Of a DNA stretch of 64,000 nt, positions 42,300-52,385 are shown piece by piece. The notes under the pieces are model-generated. The model had not been told where the DNA came from and ran no database searches. It saw nothing but the letters and a program-made list of their open reading frames with translations. The stretch comes from Crocodylus rhombifer (lineage: Eukaryota > Chordata > Crocodylia > Crocodylidae), in the NCBI GenBank assembly GCA_038503035.1, contig JAVSML010024358.1, positions 248,001 through 312,000 of the forward strand, written 5' to 3'. The position numbers and the translations under genes are program-made. How positions within the stretch are numbered: position 1 is the stretch's first letter; each line of letters begins with the position of its first letter.

Positions 42300-43275
42300 T
42301 TATGGCACATTAATGAATGTGTAGATGCACCCAGTGAATAGTGACTATACATTAGTGTACTTGCTGTGTATCCATTCACTAATCAGTTTCATTCCAGGGT
42401 AGCTATTTGCTTTATGTAACCAGTTCTTTAGATGCTGTAACATCTCCTATTTCAGGCTACTATCTTGAATGAGCTGGTTGAATTTCTGTTCCTTATTTCA
42501 AAGTAAATTTACTGTGGAAAATACAACTAGAGTAATTAATTCATAGTATCATGTAATTTGTCTCTATACTCAATGTTTAAACTTTATAAAGGGAAAGCTT
42601 TTTGTTTCTCTCTTTTAAACACATGAATTTAGCCAGTGGAAAGAATAAGTTATGTTTTGTTTTTGAATGAATTAGCACAGTAAATCTCTAAATTTTACTA
42701 TGCTCTACAGAATTTCAATTTATCATACAAAAAAATCCACATATAAAAATTAACTGATGCACATTTAGGGAAATGTAGGAATTATCTCATTGGATTAGAC
42801 CACTGGCCAGTGTCAGAGTGGAAGGGGTTATAAACCTAGAATGCACATTTAACCAGTAACTTGTCTACAAGAAAATTCCTTCCATAACTCTATGTTAATG
42901 GGACATTGGCTGATGACCTGCAATTCAGTGATTCATATATTGCTTTCAAAAACATTTTTTTCAGGAAAAAAATCTTCACTATCATACTATTGTCTGTAAC
43001 CTGACAGCAATCTTGAACGCAGCAATTCTTTCATCATTTGAAAGTTATACAGTTCCATAATGTATAAGGGGGATTTTCCTCAAGTTTTAAGGAGGCATCC
43101 TAGGAGGAAACTAAGACTGCTGTTGTGATCTAGGTCAGGACCGTTTCCAATGTTTACAATCTATTTCTGAAGAGCTTGCTTACACTTTCCCCACCTGTTC
43201 CTTTAACCAAGTATACAGCTTCACTTTCTGAGTTCTACATTCCCTTTCATTTGAGTTGTAGCATCAAAATAAGGA
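42300..43275. other. No gene seen
   Basis: AT-rich. Bases 42300-42330 (GGCACATTAATGAATGTGTA then GATGCACCC) look like a TIR end of the GTCTACAC group without a clear partner. The rest is unremarkable. Confidence 0.45.
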
Positions 43276-43277
43276 CT

Positions 43278-43900
43278 CAGGGTGCATGTTGATGAAACAA
43301 GGACCCTAAATTGAAGCAGTGGGTTTTTAAAAACTGCTTCCATTTAGGGCTGATTAAACTCCCATGTCATCCACACACTCCACTGACTTACCTGCCTCTC
43401 CAGCGGGGAGGGCAGCATGAGCTGCCAGCAGGTGGAGTGGTCTCTGGGCTGTGGGGGGGAGATGGTGCTTCCCTCTGTAGCAGTAGTGTGCCCCCCAGAC
43501 AGCATCCACTTGCAGGCACCCGGCTTGGGTGGTCCTGGGAAGTTCTGCAGCCACAGAGGGAAGCAGTGGGCCCCTGCACAGCTTAGGCAGGCAAGCAGGC
43601 TCCAGAGGGAGCGGGGGGCGGGGAAAGATTAGGTGTGTTGCTTTCCTTGGGAGGAGGCTGCTTTCTTGGGTTGCTGCCAGGAAGTCTGCAGGGCTTCCTG
43701 CATGCACAGCCATGGAGCTGCACAGAGCCTGGTGTTTTGCTCCTTAAAGGAGTTTTAGTTTGCTGCGCCCCAAGTCATTTAAGGCATATTACACCACCAA
43801 ATTTCCTACAGTGGCTGGAATTACTGCGTAATATGCCACTGATGCCTGCTTTAAAGTGTCACGCACACATGCCTCTCATTTCATTTACACACGGCCTTAG
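43278..43900. mobile_element. Candidate TIR element with GC-rich core
   Basis: The left end CAGGGTGCATGTTGATGAAA (43279-43298) and the right end CATTTCATTTACACACGGCC (43877-43896) are imperfect inverted repeats over about 22 bp. The core (43380-43760) is GC-rich and contains no recognisable domain; open frames of 119 codons and less on both strands are compositional. An inner pair GACACTTTAAAG-like is shared with the motif at 41.45 kb. The superfamily is unknown. Confidence 0.4.
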
Positions 43901-43998
43901 ATTTTAGTCCTAATCAGCAGCTTTCCTATATTGCTTCCTCACTGGTGCTCTTGCTGTTTCTTTTCTCTGTTCAGTGCCTAATCAGAAATGTAGGTATA

Positions 43999-44327
43999 CA
44001 GTATAACCTCATAAATCCAGCAGCCTTGGGACCTAGCACTTGCCAGAAATTTGAAAATTCCAGATATTTTAAACATAAGGAAAGTGCATGGCCTTAGGAC
44101 AATTTTCTTTGCTATTACACCATACATATGACTGAGTATTGTTCAAAAGAATAGCTGTAGGCTGATGAACCAAAACAATGGCAGCCAGAGAAGGACTGGT
44201 CTTCCAGAGAAATTTCTGGATTATTGGCTCATTTTTAATGCAATAATGTAGTGTACTTTATTTTTTAAAAGTGCTGGATTTTTGAGACTTTCAGAATTTT
44301 GAAAGCCAAATTTATGAGGTTATACTG
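43999..44327. mobile_element. Mariner/Tigger-type MITE with TA target duplication
   Basis: The terminal inverted repeats are exact over 18 bp: CAGTATAACCTCATAAAT at 43999-44016 and ATTTATGAGGTTATACTG at 44310-44327. Both ends are flanked by TA (43997-43998 and 44328-44329), the target of Tc1/mariner elements. CAGT...ACTG ends and the AACCTC wording suggest the pogo/Tigger group; that is inference. Inner sequence pairs further (GCACTTGCCAGAAATTTG against a CCAGCACTTT-type stretch). 329 bp, no transposase. Confidence 0.72.
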
Positions 44328-44329
44328 TA

Positions 44330-46020
44330 ACACTGTTCACAAATCAGTGGGATTTCTCTTTTGGTTTCAATGGAAGAAGTATTAAGCCCTTATAGGCAAA
44401 TGAAGAGTGGTGAGACAGACAATAAAGGTAAATTCCATTATATTTATTGTAGGTGTTGCCCACTAAATAGGTGCAGTTTCCTTCTGCTGAGCCAAATCTT
44501 GAGAAGCTTTCTCAATCCTTATGAAAAGCTGCATGTACTTCAGCGGTAGCTGACTGTCTCTTGCATTTATATTTTCTGGAAAAAGACGTCAAGTTGGAAC
44601 ATGACCTAGGGTATGAATATACAGAGGGAGATGGACAGATTCAGTGTTCACCTTCAGTCTCAACATGTCACTCACTGTATAAAGCTGTCATGTCACATGA
44701 ATCTTTCTGATAGGATGTGGCTCCTTCCACTATGAAGTTTTACCAATGCATGCACAAAAATCTCTTACTAAATCCCCTTGTGTCCTGCACCAATCAGTGT
44801 AGAGAATTTTACTAGAGGGAAGAATAAAATAGCAGTGTTAGTTGAGTAGAAGGAAAGTCCCCTGTCCAGAAGGCACCTTATTCCATCTTAAACAGGACTT
44901 TTTGTTTAATGGTCTGTTAAAATGGTAGCGTAAAAATTGTCACATACCCACAGGGTGAGCTTGCCCCTGATTTTTATACATCTTTTAGGAGTAAGCCACA
45001 GGCTTCTTTTTTTGTAACAGGGACTGGAATCTAGTTTTAGCAGCAGCAAAACTTGCCAGGAACAAACAGGACACCAACACTGGGTACCAATGAAGAGGAA
45101 GCACCATAATGACAACACCCAAGGGGCCTGCATCACTACCTCCACATCCCCTGTTCAGTGAGGATGTCCTGAGGTGGTAGTCGCCCAGGCTGCAGCTACA
45201 ACTACAGCAGGCCCTGCACTTCCCTGACTTCTTTCCCCTAAGAGTGCCAAAATTTCAAGTTATGCCTCTGAACTTTAGCAACACCACTTCTCACCATGGC
45301 TGTTTCTACTAACCCATGGCTTGAATTTTGATATGGCCTTAGGATTTTGCCCAGAAAATGACAATTAGGAACAAAGGATCTCCCTAAATGTAATGGAGAG
45401 AGCCTTAACAGAAGAGGTGCCCCTTCCCTAGACTGTTCTATATTTTGGCCTTTGGGGTACTCTTCTGGGAAGTGGTGATAGGTTTGAACTTACTTATGCT
45501 AAGCAGGACTTAGAATCCAGATTTCCCTGATCCTGGGTGAATGTTGTAAGTGCTAAGCTATTATGCAAAAAATGATGATTTTGTTCTCAAGTGAGAGCAA
45601 CAATGAGTGATGAACCTCTTGCTGAAGTCTGTGCTACCAGTGTATGTTAAACATGTGTTGTAGGTTCAGAGGCCTATTCAGAGTTCAGATACCTTTTTAG
45701 CCTCAGATGAGATTCCAAAAGAACCTAGTTTCTTAAACTGGATTGTTTCTGAGTGTCCCTTTGCTAACGGATCTGCTAAGTCTAGACACTTGAACAGTTT
45801 GGGGGCCCTTGGATTAAGGTAATCTCAGTTACTGAGAATTAGGCTCCTAAAATCTGCCTAAATTCTATTTAAGATCCCAGTTTAATGATTTGGATCTGGC
45901 CCTTTGCTTCGTAGGAACTATGCAGCCAGTGTATATTTGCAGCAACACAGGACAGCTTCTTCTTCTTTTTTTTTTAAACAGTTTTAATTAATCAAGCACA
46001 ACTCGGTATTTTAAGGTTCT
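44330..46020. other. No gene seen; one weak SINE head and a palindromic scrap
   Basis: Bases 45495-45565 on the minus strand resemble a tRNA-like SINE head (TAGCTTAGCACTTACAACAT then GAAATCTGGATTCTAAGTCC). Bases 45803-45904 have GGGCCCTTGGATT and AATGATTTGGATCTGGCCCT ends of the short palindromic repeat type. The rest is unique AT-rich DNA. Confidence 0.4.
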
Positions 46021-46026
46021 TAGAAT

Positions 46027-46822
46027 TCTAATATAATAAAGGGCTTTAGTCTGCCTGTCTGTCTGTGTCTGCCTGTTCATAAAGCTTTTGGGCAACTGTG
46101 CATGTGCCGCTGAGAGGGCCACCTCCTTAAGCAGGGAAGGAGCTGCTGGTGGGGAGGTGGGTGCCCTGCTGCTCTGTGGGAGGAGGTGGAGGTGGGGAGG
46201 GATGGAGGAGCCACCATTGCTGCCTCCTCAGGCAGGGGGAAGCCCCGCTGCTCTGTGGGAGGAAGCAGAGGTGGGCAGGTGGGTGTGGGAGGAGCCACTG
46301 CCACTACCTCCTCAGATGCAGGGAAGCCCCGCTGCTCCATGGGAGTAGGTAAAGATGGAGGCAGAGGTGGGAGGGCTGGGGAGAGGGAGCCACCACTGCC
46401 ATCACTACTTCCTCAAGTAGAGGAAAAGCCTGCTGCCCTGTGGGAGGAGGTGGAGGTGGAGGCAGGTGGACTGGGGGAAAGGAGCTGCTGCCCCTGCCAC
46501 TGCCACCTCCTCAGGTGGAGGGAAGCTTCACTGCTTTATGGGAAGAGGCCGAGGCAGGTGGGCTGGGAGAAGGGAGCCACTACTACTGCCATTCCTGCCA
46601 CTGCTTGCTCAGGCAGAGGGAAGTCTCGCTGCTCCATGGGGGGAGGTAGAGACTGAGGCAGCCAGAGGAGAGGGAGGGAGCTGCAACACCAGATGCTGGA
46701 GGAGGAGGTGACAGCAGCAGAGGGACTGTTTATATGGCCAGCCCTCCTGAAGGGTGAGCGGGGGGGGGGGGCATGTAAACACTCCCTGAAATACTCTGTC
46801 ATCATGACAGGCAATTAGCTAA
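46027..46822 (+). mobile_element. Candidate non-autonomous Helitron, about 796 bp
   Basis: The 5' end TCTAATATAATAAAGGGCTT fits the TC-start, AT-rich wording of vertebrate Helitrons. At the 3' end a perfect hairpin (CTGTCA-TCA-TGACAG, 46796-46810) is followed by an 8-nt spacer and CTAA (46819-46822), then a T, as in the hairpin-CTRR ends that insert between A and T. Against this, the base directly before the TC is T, with A one position further left. No rep/helicase coding. The body is a minisatellite. Confidence 0.42.
46140..46720. repeat. GC-rich minisatellite, unit about 80-100 bp, six anchors
   Basis: The anchor phrase CCCCGCTGCTCTGTGGGAGG, or close variants, begins at about 46162, 46242, 46325, 46427, 46524 and 46622. 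Between anchors come GGAGGTGGAGGTGGGCAGG-like and GAGCCACCACTGCCACCTCC-like phrases and CTCAGGCAGAGGGAAG. The 156-codon open frame 46186-46656 and its shadows follow from the repeat. A 12-G run lies just downstream (46760-46771). Confidence 0.7.
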
Positions 46823-47049
46823 TGGAAAATAAAAGTTATGCTGCCAACCTGCAACCTAGTCTTAATCATACAGGGCTCACTCTCTTTCTCTGCACTGGGG
46901 TATAGAACCCTTATCATTGTGTTTGGAGACCCTAGCTCTTACTTCTAGCTCTAGTCACACTGTTTTCCCATTATCTGCCCTCAGTTAGCTGCCAGTCATT
47001 TAAAGTTAATGCGTGGTCACCTGTCTTACATTATATCTTATAGTTAACT

Positions 47050-47680
47050 CCATTGATATGGATATGGGAGCGCAAGGGGCAGGATCGCTGGCAGGCTCTT
47101 CCGGTGAGACCTAAGTGCCTGATTGGTGGATAGAGCAGTGGCGGGAAATTCAAACTGCGGCCTTTAAAAGCTGCACTTTGATGTAGCTCCCAGCACTCGG
47201 GAGCCAGGAGCAGCGGGGAGAGGAGGGACAGAGGCACACGTGTGTCTTACACACACTTGTGCCCCCTTACCGGACCCAGAGCGGAGGTGATAGCTGAAGT
47301 GGCAACAGAGGCAAATGTTGCAGCAGCGGGGGCAGCAGCAGCTGATCCCCCTAAGGTAAGTGGGGCAGAAGGACTGATGCAGCTGAACCGGATCTGAAGG
47401 GGAAGCCCCCTGGATCCCTCTCATCTAAGCCGGTAGGGAGCCGCACTCCTGAGCCTCGTGAACAGAGCATGCAAACAGGCGCATTCTGTAAGACCGCGCC
47501 GGTGTTTGCATCGGCGTTCGCGCCGGTAGGCGAGCAGGAAGGACCCAGAGGCAGACTCCTGCTGGCGCAGGGCATAGGCACCGCATTCAGCCAGAAACAG
47601 GCAGCAACTCCTACGATCGTGTCAACATGGGGTGCTGCCCAGGGGGTGCAGCCTTCCCGGGATTTGTCTGAGGCCTCCAG
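47050..47680 (+). promoter_or_regulatory. CR1 5' region, CpG-rich presumed internal promoter
   Basis: GC-rich sequence with a CpG cluster at 47490-47535 (GACCGCGCCGG, CATCGGCGTTCGCGCCGG) before the ORF1 start. LINE 5' UTRs carry the internal promoter; the role here is inferred from position. A phrase CCCCCTAAGGTAAGTGGGGC at 47347-47366 looks like a splice donor (AAG|GTAAGT) but its use is unknown. Confidence 0.45.
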
Positions 47681-48660
47681 ATGGAGTCCATGGGGGGGCT
47701 GGCATCCCCCAACCCCCTGGCCTGCGGGAGCTGTCCAGCAAGGCCTGGGGGGGCAGGGACTGGGGACCCCCACACCTGTCCTGCAGGTGCCCGCCTTAGG
47801 GCCCCGGAGGCATGGGTCAGGGAGCTCCAGGAGGAGGTTAGCAGGCTGAGGGGAATCCGAGAGGCAGAGGAAGAAATTGACAGATATTTTCTTTCGCTGT
47901 AGGGTTGTACAACTAAGGAGGATGCACCTCATGAAGGGCCCTCCACTGCTAAGTGGCAGAAGGTCAACTCCTGTGCCAGGGCTGCTTGTAGCATGGCAAC
48001 ACCAGTTCCTCCAGTCCGGCTGGAGAACAGTTACAAGGCCTTGGCAGCCCTGGGGGAGGCAGAAGGAGAGGACGATACCGTGGAGGAGGCAATTCCACGC
48101 TCCCCACATCCCGTGCAGGCTGAAGGAGACAAGCAGGCCAGGAGGAGAAAGTGTCAAATGATTGTCATTGCCGACTCCATCCTGAGAGGTACGGAGGGCC
48201 CCATCTGTCTCCAGGACCCCTCAGCACACGAGGTCTACTGCCTACCTGGAGCAAGGATTCAGGACATGAAAGGGATGCTCCAAACCATAATCTGGCCCAC
48301 CGATTATTACCCAATGGTCCTAGTCCATCTGGGCACTAATGATGCGGCCAGGAGATGCCCTGCTCACCTGATGGAGGACTACCAATTCTGGGGTGCGTGC
48401 TGAAGGAGATGGGTGCACAGGTGGTTTTCTTTTCTATAATGCCAGTGAGTGGACATGGCAGATGGCATGAATCGTACATCGCGGAGACCAACTGGCGGCT
48501 ACAGGAATGGTGCTTCGAGGTGGGCTTTAGCTTCCTCAGCCACGACTGGCACATTACGACGAGAGACATGCTTGGATGGGATGGGCTCCACCTTTCCCCT
48601 AAAGGTAAGCGTGTGTTCTCTTCTAGGTTGGCGGACCTCCTCCGGCAGGCTTTAAACTAG
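47681..48660 (+). pseudogene. CR1 ORF1: Cys-rich N-terminus, coiled coil, SGNH esterase
   Basis: Start: ATG at 47681, first after an in-frame TGA at 47669. Order: Cys/His cluster CGSCPARPGGAGTGDPHTC, then a helical/coiled segment WVRELQEEVSRLRGIREAEE, then an in-frame TAG at 47900-47902 after YFLSL. The frame resumes: LENSYKALAALGEAEGEDD, a basic RRRK, then the esterase with IADSILRGTE (block I, Ser at residue 167; usual GDS is ADS here), PGARIQDMKGM, HLGTNDAA (residues 216-223; block III Asn kept). A one-base shift at about 48375-48396 moves the rest to another frame: VLKEMGAQVVFFSIMPVSG and WDGLHLSPKG (48577-48606; Asp and His of block V kept). It ends at TAG 48658-48660. Two lesions, otherwise nearly complete. 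Confidence 0.82.
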
Positions 48661-48826
48661 GCTCATTGGGGGAAGGGGAAGTTGAGGACAAAGGAAACAT
48701 CAGACTGCCAAACTAAGCAACACCCATAACTACAGCCCAGCCTAGACCAATAAGTGAAACAAATAAACAGGTAAGTGTCAGGGGCCAGGTCAACACTGGG
48801 ACAAGGGGGTCAGTACAAACATCCAC

Positions 48827-48968
48827 AGGAGGCCTCAAATGCCTTTACGCAAACACTCGTAGTATGGGAAACAAGCAGGAGGAACTCACCCTCCGCCTAG
48901 CTGACACCAACCCGGACATAGTGGGGATCACTGAAATGTGGTGGGACTCAATGCATGACTGGACTCTA
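48827..48968 (+). pseudogene. CR1 ORF2 N-terminal stub (endonuclease start)
   Basis: Reads GLKCLYANTRSMGNKQEELT then LRLADTNPDIVGITEMWWDS and MHDWTL. NTRSMGNK and DIVGITEMWW are the first two endonuclease blocks; the Asn and the catalytic Glu of ITE are present. The frame then runs into the deletion junction at about 48958-48972 and loses endonuclease sense. The gap from ORF1 is about 170 bp, normal for CR1. Confidence 0.78.
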
Positions 48969-48972
48969 AGAT

Positions 48973-49579
48973 TAACATGGGCCGGCAGTGTGGGGATGCA
49001 ATCAGGAAGGCCAACCGCACCTTGTCATGAATCCACAGATGCATCTTGAGCAGGTCCAAAGAGGTGATTCTCCCGTTCTATGAGACACTGGTCAGGCCGC
49101 AGCTGGAGTATTGCATCCAGTTCTGGGCGCCACACTTCAAGAGGCATGTGGACAACATGGAGAGGGTCCAGAGGAGGGCCACTTGTATGATCAGGGGACA
49201 ACAGGGCAGGCCCTATGAGGAGAGGCTGCGGGACCTGAACCTGTTCAGCCTCCAAATGAGAAGGCTGAGGGGGGATCTAGTGGCCTGTTATAAACTAGTC
49301 AGGGGGGATCAGCAGGCATTGGGGGAGTCACTGTTCCCCTGAGCACTGCCAGGAGTGACCAGAAATAACGGTCACAAGCTGGCGAAGGATAGATTTAGGC
49401 TAGATATCAGGAGGCACTACTTCACGGTCAGGGCGACTAGGATCTGGAACCAGTTTCCAAGAGAAGTGGTGCAGGCTCCTACCCTGGAGGTTTTTAAGAG
49501 GAGGTTAGATGAACACCTTGCTGAGGGTTGTTTGACCCCACTACTCTTTCCTGCCATGGCAGGGGGTCGGACTAGATGA
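48973..49579 (+). pseudogene. CR1 ORF2 C-terminal remnant
   Basis: After the junction: NMGRQCGDAIRKANRTLS (about 48976-49029), a TGA where the sister copy reads Cys in LSCIHRC, then SRSKEVILPFYETLVRPQLE, RVQRRATCMIRGQQGRPYEE, LRGDLVACYKLVRGDQQALG. A TGA at 49340-49342 interrupts it (the 19-kb copy has Arg there), and 49355-49579 continues with HKLAKDRFRLDIRRHYFTVR, IWNQFPREVVQAPTLEVFKR and LDEHLAEG. Closest to the 19-kb and 40-kb copies. No RT motif. Confidence 0.8.
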
Positions 49580-49624
49580 TCTGCTCAGGTCTCTTCCGAC
49601 CCTAGAAACTATGAAACTATGATA

Positions 49625-52380
49625 TGTTGACAGTTCTTGGAAACTATATTCGTCCCAGCAGAAACACACTTATAATCAACACACGCGTCTTATTCCCTTG
49701 TCTCAGAGAATAACTGTTTCACTCTTAGAAAGTCTTTTATACAACTGTGATTGAGTAAACTGAATCATGTATACGCTTAATAAAAATACAAAAATTCTCC
49801 ACATTCTCCACACTTTAAAGTATTTAATCACTTTACAAGACAGGGAAATACATGCTCTTTTCTTCTATATAAACTATCATTTTTAAAGCTCTCATATGCA
49901 TATATTGCTGGCAGTGATCACACAGGTACCATGCCTAATACTGCCATATCAGAAAATATTTGTTAAGCAATCATAGAAACATGTGTATGATTGCTAACCA
50001 TCTTTGTCCTCAGTTTTTTTTACTGAGAAACACACACATTTTCCAGTGCTGAAGTCACCAAGAATCATGTCCTACTCTTTGTCTTTTGATATGCAAATGT
50101 AAGCTTCCTCATGCTGAATCATTTCCATACCTTTATATTCCTGTTTCTTCCAAGAGCTATCATTTCAGGTGCTTTTACACAGACAAAAACTAGTCTCTTT
50201 TGTTTTACTTGTCTGAGCTGGCAGTGTTGGCAAACAATTTTGCTGCAGCTCTTCTGCTGAATAGTATCAAATCCAAGGGCTTTGTAACAGGTCAGCTACC
50301 CATTGGAACAGTAACTAGTAACAGATGCAGGAAAAATTCTATACAATATACAAGTCTTTTACTCTGCAGGTAGTCCTCTTGATTTTAGTAGGATAGCTTG
50401 CACAGTGAGATACAATCAAAGGAGTGAGGGTAGAAGATTCAAGGTATTTGTTTTTGGAATCATCTAATCTGGACTCTCAGCCTGGGCTGAAACTCCCAAA
50501 GAGCAGGGCGACTATATTGTATGATTGTACCTGCCCAAATTTCTGGTATAGAGCCTGACCTTGCAAACCCACATGCAAGTAGCGAAATTTTCTCCTAAAA
50601 GTAGCTGGGTTGATTTTGAGATGCTTTGTGTAAAGTTCTCTTTGTTCTGGAGTGTTTGCTGTACCAGGTCATTACAAAGGCTTCCCAAGGGGAAGAATTT
50701 CTATAGTACTGGACAATACCGTCCATTGTTCAGGACAAACCCGTAAGCTTTCTATGGCATCTTTCTTTTTATGTCTTAATTTTAAAGAATCAAACAACTG
50801 TTGCTGCTGATAAACCAAAATCTAATTTTTCCTCAGTTAAATAGTTCTGATAGTAAAATATATTCATCTTAAGTCCCAACTGGAATGGAATGCTATTCTT
50901 CTTTCCATATTGCTGCGGGGAGAGGGTATTGGCTAATGGACTAAATACTGAGCCAGAACTCAGAAAATGTGGATTTTATTTCTGGCTCTTCTGTTACCTT
51001 GAAGGAGGGTCACTTTATTGTTCTGTTACTCTGTTTGCCCACCAGGAAAATAAGAACAATTATGCCATCCTTTTTTTGTAAATAATTTGAGTTCCACAGA
51101 TGAAAAGCACCATATAATTGCTGATGCTATCACTTCTTTATTATTGTTCAAAAACTTTGTTATTAATTAATGTCTTTTTCCCTTTTCTGTCACAGCATTT
51201 TATAAAAGTCAATTTAAGGGAGACCAGCTTTCAGGCCTGCATTTCTAGATTCATGAACATTCACTAAACAATGCTCAAATTAAAGCGGGAGAGAAATTGG
51301 AGTAAAATATTCTCTTTTTATGAGAAGCACTAGCTTACAAGGGTTGATCAGCTGTTATTTTTATCTTGTAATCAAGCTCTTTTTGCATGATTTCAATTTG
51401 AACATCCCTATACATTCAGGGGAGGGGATGATGAGCTATAGAGCCAAACTACTCTGCAGTTTTTTTTAAATAAAAACCTTTTCCCAATCGTTTGGTTGGT
51501 TTCAGCAACAGGAGTCAATTGAATTTGTATTAAGCAGTTCTTTACTGTTGGGATTTTCCTGTTCGGTCTTAATTTCCCTGTCAGGTTTTTAAATCCCTGA
51601 TGGTTTTTGGAGTTTTTTTGTAATTAAGAATTATGTACCTTAAAGCCAGAAGATTTACCAGACAGAGAGATCTTCTACCCAGGTATCTGACAGTGTTATA
51701 AGTACCACTTTTTCTGGCAATCTGTATCTCAATTCTCCAACACCTAGAAGACAACCCTATGTTGTACTACCATGCCCCTCCACTGTGCCACTCTACCCAC
51801 CTTTCCAGTTATTCCAGGCATAGAGGTCTATATCAGAAGTAAGTTCATTTAAGTCAGTGGAGTTATACCATTGTGAAATGGCTATGAGGAAATAATAAGG
51901 ACTTAAAGGACATACCTAAATTGTCTCATTAAAATACTCCAAATCCATGTTCTTCTGTGATTAAAATGAAATACTACTGTATAGAGAAAGATCATTTGGG
52001 CAATGTTTTATTGATATATTTACAATTCTAAAGCAAACTGGAAGTCTGCCAGTGCCTCTGTCATCATAATAAATGAATTTAAATATCTATACACTTTGGC
52101 ATTTGCTTTTGGTTTCTTATCATAGAAAAATCAGAGCTGCTTCTGCCCTTCTTTGCTCACTAGGATGCAGGGTGAAGGAAGAAATTAATTCAGCTGACAA
52201 CACAACTAAAAGTCATCTCTGCATACAGATCATATATGACGAGGCCAAAACTTTTAAAAGAGGCAGAAGTGCTCTTCTTCGAGTGCACCATGCTGGGCAA
52301 AGAGGGGATCCCGTCATAGGTATACAGTGCCATTCATGAAAAAGTCAGAATTGACAACTGCTTTCACATCACAGCGTCTG
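49625..52380. other. No gene seen
   Basis: AT-rich unique sequence. Open frames of 60-88 codons (for example 52073-52339) have no recognisable domain. No tandem repeat of note. Confidence 0.5.
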
Positions 52381-52385
52381 CTATA

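Larger units (their letters stand above)
47045..49622 (+). mobile_element. CR1 LINE with both ends kept and the middle deleted
   Basis: Contains a GC- and CpG-rich 5' region (47060-47680), ORF1 (47681-48660), the beginning of ORF2 (48830-48960), then a jump at about 48958-48972 to the ORF2 C-terminal region and a complete 3' end (ACTATGAAACTATGA at 49608-49622). The rest of the endonuclease and nearly all of the RT are missing, so about 2 kb of a full CR1 is gone. The 5' limit near 47045 is set by the change from AT-rich to GC-rich DNA. Copies with intact 5' ends are rare because CR1 usually truncates there. It cannot encode its own RT. Confidence 0.8.

Noticed and set aside
43354..43713. 119-codon minus-strand frame
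   Set aside because: Within the GC-rich core of a TIR element; overlapping plus-strand frames are also open.
46186..46656. 156-codon open frame on the plus strand
   Set aside because: It is the translation of the minisatellite; several frames on both strands are open over the same stretch.
47347..47366. Splice-donor-like AAG|GTAAGT in the CR1 5' region
   Set aside because: Only a short match with no acceptor partner; listed as a remark in the 5' region, not as a feature.
47351..48157. 268-codon open frame on the minus strand
   Set aside because: It lies antisense to CR1 5' sequence and ORF1, whose plus-strand motifs are clear. Proline- and Cys-rich content is a by-product of the GC-rich plus strand.
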